Origin: Owenia fusiformis
Taxonomy: Eukaryota; Annelida; Polychaeta; Sabellida; Oweniidae
Length of the DNA: 64,000 bases
Reading direction: 5' to 3'
NCBI GenBank assembly: GCA_903813345.2
Contig: CAIIXF020000001.1
Coordinates: forward strand, 17,255,915-17,319,914
The number at the start of each line of letters is the position of its first letter. The stretch's first letter is position 1. The notes beneath the pieces are model-generated. The model was not told where the DNA came from. It did not search any database and saw nothing but the letters and a program-made list of their open reading frames with translations. Both the position numbers and the translations under genes were made by a program. Positions 50,901-63,790 of the stretch are shown here, piece after piece.

Positions 50901-53900
50901 GGGCTCCGTTATCTTATCTGATCAATATTTCTGACAACCGCCGCTTTCCATTGGTGTATTCAAGCCCAGGGACAAAACTGCTCTTTCTTTTGTCACCCGT
51001 TTGCTCAACCATATAGTAATAATTAATGATTGATTTTGTTGTTGCAGTAATCATGATTGTGATTTGATTGAGTATTCCGTGGGACCATTCGACAGCAAGG
51101 ATTTCGTTTCCGAGGACGATTTCAACGAAAACCCGGATGCTTCTAAAATAGTTACATTTGAAAAGTGGAATGTAAGTTTTTATTTTTTATTTTAAATTTA
51201 CATGAGTATAACAATGGGCAAGCTTAAGAAAAACTAGATGTATTAACATAAATCATTAAAATCGATTTAGAATTTTAATAATAATTTAAATGTATGTGCA
51301 TTGTTAGAAAAGATTGTCCAAAATCGGTTGCGCTAATTTCCCTCCTCCTTTATGATTATTATTTAATTTCGCGCTATACATTTAATAGGATATCGCGATA
51401 CCTGCTATCTTTGGAAGCACATAGGTTCAGTTGGAGATAAGTTGAAAAATTGTTTATCCTGATTAGGTTTCATCTGAAAGAGACTAAACGCCCATAATAT
51501 TGTGACTCTATATGAATATATATTGGGGATTGGCTTAGGTACCTAAGGTATGTTGGCTTAGGTACATACCTGTATATACAACACCCACTCGTTCCTATTA
51601 TTCACACAACTTCCTAATTTGCCAGACATTTACTTGGAACAAATCCAAGGACAATTGAAACTGAAAAAATGTGATCAAAAGATTATACCATAATGAAAAG
51701 ACTACACAATTAATTTCCATTAAACTTATGTTTAAACATAAACGTCATTTGCCGTAAACTCTAAAAGAGTGTAACATCTTTTTGCAGTCACACCCAATTT
51801 TTATAGTATTTTTTTTAATATTGAATAATATAATGAATAACACATACTAATACAATGAATAAAGGTAAAAATATTGCTTTACGCCATATTATCCGAGAAT
51901 ATACTTTTAAGTATAAATATAAATATTTGTCATATATGATAATGCATTGAATATCAACCATACAACCACTTTCAAAATTCGGATAGTCATAAACCAATGC
52001 AGCTAATATATTTTGAATAAGAATACTACTTCACAATAGTATAGTCTGGATGTTTTTGTCTCAGACGACGCATACTGGAGCCCAGAATGAGGACAATGAA
52101 AAGTAATTATGAAGTAAAGTTGGGATCACAAATTCAGAAATTGATCAATATCATTTACATTCACGATGACAAACAAATGACACAAATGACAACAAATAAT
52201 CAGGAAGAAAGCAAAATTTAAATCACTATATTGTAAAAAGATAAATATTCAAGCAGTTATCATGACCCAGTATTCATGGCCTTGGAACCAGGAGTTTATA
52301 TTTTTAATTTATAAACCATTATAAAATTACCCTTTCGATTCACTTAAGCGGTTAATAGATCAAGACACTTCATGTCATCTCTAGGGAATGTAATACATAT
52401 CCAAAGGTATTTCAACTGAAGATTCAGATCTCAAAATTAATGCCGTGTAAATATGTAATAAATTTTCATTTTGATCTGCCTATTTCAATGCATCATAGCT
52501 TGCGATTTATTAACATTGAAAGTTGAATTTCGATAAAATAATGAACATTAAGATGAAACATTGGTGAAAAATAGATGACTAGAAATCCTAAATTACCCAC
52601 AGTAAGGCACTCAAGTACACTTCTTAACATTGCGTGGAACACTGCGATTGGAGCCCTTGAGATTTTGACCTATGGGACCCCATGGAACCTTGTGGAATAT
52701 GGGATGTTGCCCCGATATGTCCCAAAAAGTCAATTTCCTCACGAGGCAGACACAAATAGTCAAATAGAATCATACCAAATCATATGACGTTCCACAGAAA
52801 CAATGTTCGTTGTACTCATGTACCATAGCCACGAGGGTATAGTTGGTAATCGAGACTGCATGATATATCCATGTCCTGATGAACTAGATGAATCTAAATT
52901 AAACTTCATAGGGTACTTAAGGGCCGTTTAGTGTACATAAATAAAAAAGAAAACATCTATAATGAAAACAAATTCCAACTATCCCAAATCATAATTCAAC
53001 ATGAGTTGAAACAGTGTCTAATATCACCCCACCTTTCCACCATACCAATATCACAATCCGAAACCATAACACCAAGGGACATTTCATTCATACTAAATTA
53101 CAACTGTTTACGACTAATAATTAACTTTTTTCAGGGAGAAATATATATAAAGATAACCGTTTCTGACGATGATACAGCAATTGATACAGAAGTTGATACT
53201 CTGCAAGATATCTATACTCTGGCCAATGCTTCGGCAATAGGCCAGAGTCAGATTGAGCAAGTGGATGTTACAGGTACAAGGGCTGTTTCTCCAACTAGGT
53301 GAGTAAGCCTTATTTTTAAGTACGTTTTTTTTATTTAAGCAATTCATTACGGGCTTTGTCCTATTTGGGCATTATAGCCAAAAGGGGACATGCCATTAAG
53401 AGGCCATTCTCTGACTTAGTCATGTTTTCAAAAGTGTGAAAATAAAAATATTCATGAAAAGTTCTTAAAATATTCTGAATAACAAGTTGAATATATATAT
53501 TTAATGATGGCACAAGCAAGTCTGAAAATTAACATGAAATGAAGGGTTTTGACAGATGCAAAAGATGGTAGATTTGTGATGAAGAAATAGAGGTTTTTGC
53601 AGTAACAACACAATTACCTCGAATTTATCGGTTATGAGAGACTGAGGACTAAACTTGACATAATTTTCAATCTCAGATTATCAGTAGTATCTAACTTAAG
53701 CCGGACAGCCACTCAAAATATATATGGAGCCCATAAGATTCATTTTTCTCAATTGAAGTCACTATTTCTGTTTTTAGCTTCAGAGGATAGGAGGTACATG
53801 AACATGCTAAGTTTACCTAGATCACAAGCCTTACCACAAATATAAAGTATATAAGAATAGAGTTGATATGTGTGAAAACCTTAAACTTCCCATTTTATTG

Positions 53901-56900
53901 GGGATGGAACTTGTGGACCATGTGTATTTCTAACTTCTTCACATGTGCATGGATCCAAAATTGTGGCAGCCATCTTGGATTTGTCATATTATGTGGACAT
54001 GGTTTTGGTTGTGCTGAATTTGTTTCAAAATAACATTTCTTGTATACCTTCGATAAGTGAGATAAGCATTTGAAATTAAATACAGATAGTACACTTGACA
54101 TTTAATGCAGTAAACAGTAATACAATTCATTCTTACATAATAAGTGAGTCCAGACAAAAAGTTATTATTGTGTTAGTTTAACTGGGCATAAATTACACTC
54201 ATTGGCCTTGGTTTTCTTAATTGGCTTGGATAAAATGTTGTTCTGTTTATTCAGAAAAGGAGTATAGTTCAATATACAAGTTCACATTCGTTCCATCCTC
54301 TTTTAGCTTCAGAGGATAGGAGGTACATGAACATGCTAAGTTTACCTAGAACACAAGCCTTACCACAAATATAAAGTATATAAGAATAGAGTTGATATGT
54401 GTGAAAACCTTAAACTTCCCATTTTATTGGGGATGGAACTTGTGGACCATGTGTATTTCTAACTTCTTCACATGTGCATGGATCCAAAATTGTGGCAGCC
54501 ATCTTGGATTTGTCATATTATGTGGACATGGTTTTGGTTGTGCTGAATTTGTTTCAAAATAACATTTCTTGTATACCTTCGATAAGTGAGATAAGCATTT
54601 GAAATTAAATACAGATAGTATACTTGACATTTAATGCAGTAAACAGTAATACAATTCATTCTTACATAATAAGTGAGTCCAGACAAAAAGTTATTATTGT
54701 GTTAGTTTAACTGGGCATAAATTACACTCATTGGCCTTGGTTTTCTTAATTGGCTTGGATAAAATGTTGTTCTGTTTATTCAGAAAAGGAGTATAGTTCA
54801 ATATACAAGTTCACATTCGTTCCATCCTCTTGTAGAAATGAATCTCATTTTATTTCATCTCAAATATAGAACACAAAAATATATTTCTATTAATTGCAAA
54901 AGTTAGCTTCTATGTTATGACTGAGTTTGGGTTCCGCTTCTAGGGAAAAAATATTCATCTGGAAATATCGTATTGACCATTGCTATACACTCCATATTTA
55001 ATCCTCCCAGTAAATAACATTGATATACAGTATACAAGTATATATGACATCGAGGATCTGGGTTATGTGAGACATGAGGCCACTTGTCTTTTTGAATCTC
55101 ATATTCAATATTCTTTCTTAAACCCTCATATTTAATATTTTTGGAGTGGTAATTCAATTATGTACCTATTTTTTATTCTTTATCCCATAGTTGAACTCTG
55201 TTCCGCTCTGTTAGGTAACATGAAAACATATTTATGATATTTTGCAAATGCGTGGAAAAAGTGATATCTGTGGAATACGGAAAATATTTCACAGATATCA
55301 CCTTTTGGCAGGGATTTGAAAACTGACCACCAATATGATGTGTTTTGTTACATAGTGATTTCATGACATCACGGGGATGAATGAATGAATGGATGTTGTT
55401 TTGATATGCTTTGTTTAGTTTTAGAGGTGAACTATGGGAAAAATAAAACATCCTATGAATTTTCGTGATATTGTGTTAATCTAACTCATTGATATCAATA
55501 TCTGCGCTAATTCGCTATGCTAACTTGGCAAGATATTGATATCGACTCGGAGATAAAGATAAAATCATTTAAAATCATATGATATCCTATACATATCCTT
55601 TACTGTGCCACAACTTTCTCATATGTTATATATTTTGGCACAGGCCATCATTTATTTTCCGTGAATTCATGCTTTTGTTCCTCTTTTAGAAATGAGAGGA
55701 AATCTTTGAGTTTCCTTGTATTTAAGTTGCTTAAATGTCGCCCTGTGATGTTGATAAAAGTCAATAGTAATCCATTACAGTCACAGTTGAAATGTACCCA
55801 TTGCTAGCCCAGAAACTACCAAAATAGCATTTGCATTTTGTCAATATTGCCCTATGTGCTTTTCCATGAAAATAATTTTAATCGTATCTTTTCTTCAGTA
55901 TATCATATATTACATTTTAATATATTTAAATTGGTTGATATTTATGTACTATTTACTTAGACAACAATAAATAAAGATTTTTTTGTAAAAACACCAAAAA
56001 TGGTATATGATCTTTAAATGACTGTTGTGTGAACATCAAAGGTCAAACTTCGCTGAAATTGTATTTTTATAAAGCACAAATGATTTTTCTTCAATATGAT
56101 ATGCATTATTATCAGATATCTTTGGGGGCTAAAAAGGGCCCTTAATGACACCCGTCCTTTAACAAAGTACAATAGGCAAATAAGTTCCCAGTTGACATTC
56201 TTTGCTTCCCATGTGTGACATTCTCAGAAATATAAGCTCATACCGGTCACTGATGGCCATCTCCAGATATTTGCAGCTTAGCATGAATTTGGACCTTTTA
56301 AAGGTAGTAGAATGGAAAGAAATGATTTGTGAGTCAACGACGACGTTGCAAAAGTTTCTTTTTGCATAACATACAACAGTTCTGATTTTCCCAAAGGAGT
56401 ATGAACATATTTGACTAAAGCCAAAAACTTTATTCAGATATGTTTATGATACTGGACTCATTTGAAAAAATCATAAAATTAAAGTAGAACTTTCTTTGAA
56501 TGAAAATCCTATAAAAAAACTCCAAATTACCTATTAGTATGTTGCTTTCATCTTCAATATTTCCATTCACCCTCGTAGCATTGCTAATGCCAAATCACAC
56601 ACGTGTCATTGTGGAGACAATCGTGAAACCACTTCAATTTTCACATTCCAACACACTCAGCAAACAATATTCTGGACTGAACTTGAAATAAATCCATCTC
56701 TCAAAACCCAAAACACTGAGAGCAAAAACTACCTTATAGAGCCTCGGACATGAATATTCCAAAGAAAATTATTTTTGAAAAACTGTAAATATTGTTGTTA
56801 TGGATTGAACATTGAATCGTTATAACTACCTAGTATTTTGTGAGTTATGAAAACATATCTTTAGAACCAATCAACACATTTTTTACATGTACTATAAGAA

Positions 56901-59900
56901 ATGTAATATATTAATAAGACATGGTATCATATCAAATTATTCATTTATAAAATAATATTAACATTACTTTTAAAAATTTTCAAAGTGATATATTTTGATA
57001 TCCGCATTTATTGGAAAATTAACATACGAATTCCTTCATATAACTAAATAAGGTGTAATACTGTCTAAAGAAATAAAGCAACGGATTTAAATTGGATTCC
57101 TTTCATTTTTTATTTACATGTAGCCTTCATTGAATTTACAAGCCAAAGTAGTTTGAAACTCATAAGTTGCGGTGTGACCCTTTGAATTGAAACAATTGAA
57201 ACAAGTATTGAAAAAGTGAACACTCGTGTATACGTACTTCTCTCTGATTTTCTATATTAAACTGCACTCTGATTTAAGAGTTTGAAACACTTACTATAAT
57301 GTTATGTGTCAATATGGTAATACAAATCATCAATGACATATGGCATCTCGAGTTGACAGTGTTTCGGGGAATAAACTTTGCTAGAATTATTAAAAGTGCA
57401 ACAGGTATTCACCTCAATAGTATAGATATTTGTATAGTATTCCTAGCAAATATTTCAGACCTTGACTTTTGACACCAAATCTGTAAGCTCAATGCATGGC
57501 GCCTCGTTACAAACTATGTAGTTTCACATAACTATTTTGTGCCCTTTATTGAATATCTAAATATTACGTTAAAAGCTAGCAGTCTTTACACAATAGACTA
57601 TATCACGGGATACTAGAGTATCCGCGTATATTGAGTATGACCGGTTCTTAGGCTACGAATATGACCTGTTTTGGAAAGTCATGAGAGGCACAGCTGCTTA
57701 AAAATGAAAAATAAAGGTTAACTTCTATATTATCCTTTTTGAAATTGTGTTTGTTGAATATAGTTTATGCTGTATTTAATAGTAATGTAACAATAAAATG
57801 TTAAACATGAGCTATTTTAGCAATGTAACTGTTCATAATGGAATATCAATCAGAAAGTACAGATTTCTCGCCTTAGAGCCAAATCATTAATATCACAGTA
57901 GAAAAAAACAAATCCCAAACCTTTTTATGGCTAACCTGAACAAGATCTCCAAATCTCAGTTTATATGATCCCCCGTAGAGTGAGCAAGAGAAGGATTTAT
58001 CTTTTCCCAGAGGATACGCTTGTGAAATGTCATGGAAACGAGTGTAACACGGCCCACTGATTGATGTGATCGGAATGTTACCGGTGTAGAATACGAGTGT
58101 ATGTATTGAGAGCACCTAAACTCTCCATTATGGTACCCCATTCTGATACTCAAACCATCTCTGCTATGCACAAGAATATGCTCTAGAAGGACACTGAGAG
58201 AAGGCTGTGATATCTCACGATGATGGTACCCTCGAACGTGATCGTTCAAGGTGTCCTTGCTTTTATAAATCTTGCCACACTGATCGCATTCAAAAACATC
58301 ATAAACAGAGGTGTGCTTTCTGGACATATGCCTTGTAAGACTATTTTTGTGTGTGGTGTTAAATTCACACAACGCGCACAACAGTATCTTGCGTTTTGTG
58401 GCATTGGGATCGCTAGTACCAATCAGCTGTTGAACACCTTTATAATATGTTTATATTTTCAAATACATGATAAACTTTTCTTTCCATACATTGTAATGTA
58501 TTGGTATAAAACCTGTCTTAATATATTACTGAAATTCGATAAAAATGTTCTAAAAGCATATTTTGCCATTACTTTCGCCAACATTCTGAAATCGGGTCAA
58601 CTGATTTAACCACAAATCTACAAAAGGTCTGAAATGGGACAACATAATTATAATCAAACAAGGCTATTGTTTTCGGTCTACGTTTAACTGAATTCTTTTG
58701 GAAAAAATAGGCTCTTGACACTATAAGTCATCTACTCTTATTTAGTTCTTCCCACTTTATATTGGAGACCTACTGCAAGCGTCTGAAGAGCCTCAACATT
58801 CTGGTATTTCGAATTACCTTTTGCATCTGTCACCGCTAAAAGTCGTATCCAAACACCGGTTAAATGCCGATCCAAGACATTTCACAACCGTATTCTCCAA
58901 TAATGGGGCACCAGTGACATTCGTATTCTCAAAAATTCAAAGATGTATCATATTTGGACAGAGCAGGCTAAATTATTTAAAATATTCATGACTAATTCGT
59001 AGATCTAGCTATATATTATACATAAGATGTGTCATCCTCTTCGGAGTTGCGTTGTGTTACACAAAAACTGATCAAAGATGCTGGAAACTAGGATTTTACG
59101 GCTTCAATCTAATGTTAATACGTTTTCTCTTGATTAAGGCCCCTTGTGATATGCCTGGCATTATAAGTATACCAAGTATCATTCATTGACCAAGTAGGAT
59201 AAAAAGAAAACGTTCGAAAGTGTTCATAAAAAGCAAGTACTCACCTCGTATGTTTATAGGAACAGAAATACGGTCACACTCGTAAGCTTAGAACCGGTCA
59301 TACTCAATATACGCGGATACTCTAGTTACCCGTGCTATATCATGAAAGGTGATCGATCGAATCAAATATTTTAAGTTGGAAGGGGATAAGAAAAGACATA
59401 AAGGATAGAGAGTGTAAATTATCGAAAGCAATATATTTTAAATGTCATGCCTAATCCCTCACAATACTTAATATTTTATTAAATGACAAAAACTGATATA
59501 CCAGATCAAATGTGTAGCATGATAAACAGTGAGAAAGCGGCCATATCTGAAACTAATCGAGGAAAAATAGCGGTGAAAAAATGCGCCCTGATTTCATTGA
59601 ATACGTTTTCAATTTAAGCGAGTTCACCACCACCACCCCAAAATTCTCAAGGGATTAGCATAAACATGTCATATAGTTTGAGATTATGACACGATGTCTT
59701 CGTTTCAGCATAAAATATATCATATATCTTGTGACTCTAGCTTGTTTAATCTGATCATGGAATTCTACGAGTACATCCACATATAAAAATTATACTTGTA
59801 GTATAAGAATATGACTTGCGTCATATGGAAGAAAATATAATAAATAATATTTTACTTTGTCTAATCTAAGCCTACTTACTCCCTCCAAGTTTTGGTGTAA

Positions 59901-62900
59901 ACGGATTTATCTTTTACTGCATAGATCAAAAGTACATGTACATGTACCTGGTATGTCACATTTTATTCACATTTGCAGCAACGATTTGTACTTGTTTTTC
60001 CCTGTAAGAATTTCGACATTCATTATGAGAGAAAAATATTTTCTTTTGTTATTTTGCACATGGGAGAGTGTATCGAATACTACAGTTGAAAGGTTTTGGG
60101 CCCTATATTCTAGTAAGCCGTTTTAGAAGTTTTCGAACGGTCATGCCTATTCAGAGAAAACCGCTCATAGGATTGTCTTCACATTGGCACTTCTGTTAGG
60201 GAGAGACATATTGGATGGCTTCTTGGTGGAACGATGTCGTTTCCATCATGTACTTTTACATATACAGTACATATATAGATCATCGGAATATTTTCCATTT
60301 ACCTGGTAAATTGTTCCTAACTGGTCTCCACATTCTTTGTTATTTTAGCCTAACCTACTCCATATCAGTGTGGTGTGATGAAAAATCCTACGGTGGTGAC
60401 TGTTCAGTGCAATGTACAGAAGAAAATCATTGCGAAGGACACTATTCGTGCGATCCACAGACAGGAAGCAAAGTCTGCATGGACGGTTGGATGGGAGAGA
60501 ATTGCAAAGATCCATCGAACGTCACTGAACCTTGTACTTCCTGTAAGAATACATAACATTATAACCACTTGTTTGTAATAAGTTAAAAATGCAAGGAAAC
60601 AGATTAAAATGATATTATTATATTCATTGAAATACGTTTTACTTTCCCCGACATTTTGCAATGATTTACCAATGAGAAAATGATGATTTATTGAAAGATA
60701 ACCAAATACAAAACTTGAATATTATAATTACATTATATTTCAGCCTCATGTGATAATGGAGGGACGTGTTTTCCAAAGGACGGTTCATTCTCTTGTTGTT
60801 GCATACCAGGTAAAACTTAAAGACATCATACACTTTTGAGAGAATTGACTTTCAACTGGATCTACTTTCAAACCTTTATACGTTGAATTCATGAGGCTTT
60901 TATACTTTAATTTAGGCTTTTATTAGAATAGAGTAGTAAGCTTTAGTAGGACATATATAAGTGTATATGAATGATATATCACTGTATCTAGGACAATCTG
61001 TATGTACATTGTGTCACTATTAGCTAGTGGAACAAATGCACAATGTTGAAAGCGATCTTTTAATACGATGTATCCATTTTAACCATACGCTTTACACAAT
61101 TTTATTATCTAAATACTTTTGAAGTGTCTGAGTAAAATTGAAACTCTCCAAATATTACCCCCAACTCATTTCTATATCTGCATGGTTAATATGTACATTA
61201 TCTGTCCTTATGAGGGCATTTATGAATAGATAAATGTCATCTTCACCTTTTGATACAATTCAAGAATAAGTTCCATGTGACACTAATGAAAACATCCGAA
61301 CTCTAAAATATATTTTGTATATTTTAACATCTAACGAATTGTATTTGTTTTGTTTTATATTATAAGTGTCAAAAATGTCCGGTCCTAAACAAATTTCCTG
61401 TAATTACAATGTATAGCCAACGATTAAACTACCCCCTTCTAACATATGGTAAGTTAAAAGTTCATGCAATAAATTATTCTTTTTTTGAAGTTTATGATGC
61501 GTACTATACGACACATTTAATATCTATTTTTTGTCAGTGAAAAATCTAACATGCGTAAACATTAACCAACTGAACTTAAACTCATTGTACAGTAAGATGT
61601 ACACGGAGGATCAATGACTGACTGCTTTCATAAAAATGTGAGGTGTTGACTTTTAGTATAGTTTCATTTGATATGATAAATGTTAATGAATGGTGCTTTA
61701 AATAACTGTATTTCGGTTGTTGGTTGTACACTTACATACAACGCATAAGTCATGTGTACTCATCTCAATAAATTCATGTATGCAACTTTAACTTCGACGC
61801 GTTTGGCAAGTCACATAAGGGCAAGGGGCTTGGGGAGAGGTAGAGGTTATGATTATACACAGTATATTTTTTCCTGGCCTACGCTACTGAATTATATCTC
61901 TGTTTTTTTTTGCAATCGTTGCAAAGTTAAACTTACAATTAATATACCCTATATTATATGTATGTGCTTATGTGTATATGTACTTCGCTATAATATGTGG
62001 TACTGATATTTATGTGCATGTCGTCTTCTTCAGGGTTTGAAGGTCAAATATGCAGTATTGATATTGATGAGTGTGCCGCGAATCCCTGTGACAATGATGG
62101 CACTTGTATACAAAAATTAGGAGGAGGTTTTACCTGTCAGTGTAAATATGGGTAAGCTATAGAAACCCATATTAGTCTAAAAGCAGTGAATCTGATCTGG
62201 ATACGTTATTTCAATGATATTCACCAAGAGCCAATATTGAGGAGGTATAGAAGGCAACATCTGCAAAACAAAAAAAATATAAACGAGTTTCAATCTTGCT
62301 TACGTATACTTATAAAATATACTCATAAAATTAAATAAACTTTAGCGAACAAAGTACAATTATACCGTTAATTATAAGATTATTTTAAGAAATGTCAATT
62401 CATAACTTCTCGATCAAAGTCTAAATTGATTTACTGGAAGTGCAAGTTGTAAACTCAAAAATATAACTTGGTGCAAAAACGGTCTTTCCCAAAACCACAT
62501 CGTGAATTCATATTCTCTTTATTCATTAAATGCTCCAGTTATGAGGGAGACTTTTGTCAGAAGAGGGTGTGTGTCAGCAACTTCTATGGTGAAGACTGTA
62601 ATACATATTGTGTGGCACAAGACACCTGCTCTGGCCATTATTTATGTAGCGACACCGGAGAGAAAATCTGCATGGACACTTGGAGCGGCGAAGACTGTAA
62701 CATGAACGATGACTCAAAAGTAATTTGTGGAGGAGGTAAGGATTTAGGTCATTGCATGATTATTCCTCTGACACAACAACAATTTTATTTTGAAAATTAT
62801 AACATTTTATCTAAGGAATCAAAGTGCCATGGAACGATAAATCTACATTGCAAGCATTCAATTTATGATGGGAATTGACGTCTAAAATGGTAAAGTGTTT

Positions 62901-63427
62901 TATATTTTTACATGTCTTACTACAATGTACTTGATGTTTGATTTCAACATAGGTGTAGGCACGCTGTGTTTCAATGATGGTGTCTGCGACAATGACGGTG
63001 ATTGTTGTTGTCGTAATGGTTATACGGATCCGAACTGTGGAACTATATTGAATACATGTGATGGTGTAAATTGCTCCAATGGAGGACTGTGTCAGCAACT
63101 CGTGGGCTATTATATCTGCAATTGTGCGGACGGTAAACACTTTTTAATATTATTGTCTTAGCATCGATTGGAAATGTTTCCTTTACTTAAACTTTGTTGG
63201 TTGATTTGTCATGCGAATACATTAGATTCATATTTTAATTCTGTTACCAATTATACAGTCGCAAGATTTAAGACATTTGTTACGTTATATTATTAGCGCT
63301 CCATTATTAGCTAGAGATTCAACATTAATGTATTAACATTTCCTTAGGATTCACTGGCAGAAACTGTGAAGTTGAGATTCAACACTGCTCCATGAACCCC
63401 TGCAAAAATGGGGCCATTTGCCAAGAG
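47993..63427 (+). CDS. Notch-ligand-like protein with two DSL domains (5' part, continues beyond window)
   Basis: Exons 47993-48022, 50009-50166, 51048-51171, 53135-53298, 60349-60542, 60744-60809, 62034-62151, 62539-62735, 62953-63132 and 63348-63427 sum to 1311 nt (437 codons) with matching phases. The signal peptide is short ([17 protein letters not shown]). Residues 18-130 resemble the MNNL domain of Delta ([16 protein letters not shown], later [11 protein letters not shown]). DSL-1 is residues 168-211 ([11 protein letters not shown] to GWMGENC), then an EGF, a calcium-binding-type EGF ([16 protein letters not shown]), DSL-2 at 296-338 ([11 protein letters not shown] to WSGEDC), and at least three EGF modules. 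Canonical ligands have one DSL. Both DSLs lack the RPRDDxF residues that contact Notch. Expected to be a membrane or secreted protein. The ten-codon first exon and the weak GTACAT donor of the last exon are the least certain parts. Confidence 0.88.
48023..50008. other. Intron 1 of the DSL gene
   Basis: No repeat with clear borders and no coding frame of recognisable type. If the short first exon at 47993 is wrong, an alternative signal-peptide exon would be expected here or further upstream. Confidence 0.4.
53772..54829. repeat. 529-bp tandem duplication, two almost identical copies
   Basis: 53772-54300 and 54301-54829 are direct tandem copies that differ at only a few bases (e.g. agatcacaag/agaacacaag, gtacactt/gtatactt). 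Both copies carry the same 68-codon minus-strand frame (MSS[VI]LSVFNFKCL...), which has no known domain. Located in the 7-kb intron between the MNNL and DSL-1 exons. The identity indicates a very recent event, or an assembly artefact. Confidence 0.92.
54830..57597. other. Intron sequence of the DSL gene
   Basis: No gene or bordered repeat recognised. Short frames at 54915-55157 and 55173-55451 (minus) lack domain features. Confidence 0.4.
57604..59334. mobile_element. 1.73-kb DNA transposon with 6-bp target duplication, carrying a C2H2 exon
   Basis: Terminal inverted repeats of about 60 bases begin CACGGGATACTAGAGTATCC on the left. The mirror on the right (59275-59334) is about 88% alike (CACGGGTAACTAGAGTATCC). 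The direct repeat CTATAT flanks both ends exactly (57598-57603 and 59335-59340). No transposase is seen. The interior contains a zinc finger frame on the minus strand. Inserted in the long intron of the DSL gene. The superfamily is not identified. Confidence 0.82.
58219..58426 (-). CDS. Candidate C2H2 zinc finger exon inside the transposon
   Basis: On the minus strand, a frame bounded by a CAG acceptor (before 58426) and a GTGAGA donor (after 58219) encodes two consecutive C2H2 fingers: [23 protein letters not shown] and [24 protein letters not shown]. The finger style resembles the terminal exons of BTB-zinc finger proteins of invertebrates. If unspliced the frame reads on to 57956 with non-finger sequence. 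It may be an exon captured by the transposon, or a DNA-binding part of a deleted transposase. Expression is unknown. Confidence 0.45.
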
Positions 63428-63597
63428 GTACATTCTAGTTCTATATCAAACCAAGCATATCATCACATAAACAAGTTATGAATATCTCATGCGTGTCTGT
63501 GTGTGTGGGAATATATAAGCGCAAATGCCAAAGGGATAGAAATGTCAGCTGTGCTTCCTCTGGTGTGTTCGAGCGTTAACATTAGCTGCCTCTAGTG

Positions 63598-63790
63598 TCA
63601 GATCGACTGACAAAACAACCTTTTTTGGGGTTGTCGAGTTGGCCGAGAGGGCTTTCAGATCGACTGACAAAACAACCTTTTTTGGGGTTGTCGAGTTGGC
63701 CGAGAGGGCTTGAGCGCCGGCACGTTCAAGCTGGGCGATTGGGCGCCGTAACCACGAGGTTGCGAGTTCGAGACGCGTGTGTTCCTTGTG
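63598..63790 (+). mobile_element. tRNA-derived SINE with duplicated head
   Basis: Pol III box A (TGGCCGAGAGG, 63697-63707) and box B (GAGTTCGAGAC, 63764-63774) stand at a spacing typical of a long-variable-arm tRNA (Leu/Ser type). The sequence cannot fold as a functional tRNA with proper acceptor pairing, so it is a SINE head. The first 57 bases occur twice in tandem (63598-63654 and 63655-63711), giving two box A copies. The tRNA-unrelated body probably continues to about 63960. Confidence 0.65.

Noticed and set aside
53895-54630. Two nearly identical 68-codon minus-strand frames
   Set aside because: Both come from the tandem duplication; no domain, no splice signals supporting a gene.
58220-58609. 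129-codon plus-strand frame within the transposon
   Set aside because: Antisense of the zinc finger exon; hydrophobic product without domain features.
63640-63775. Functional tRNA gene of Leu/Ser type
   Set aside because: Box A and box B are present, but the acceptor ends do not pair and the head is duplicated in tandem; a SINE explains it better.
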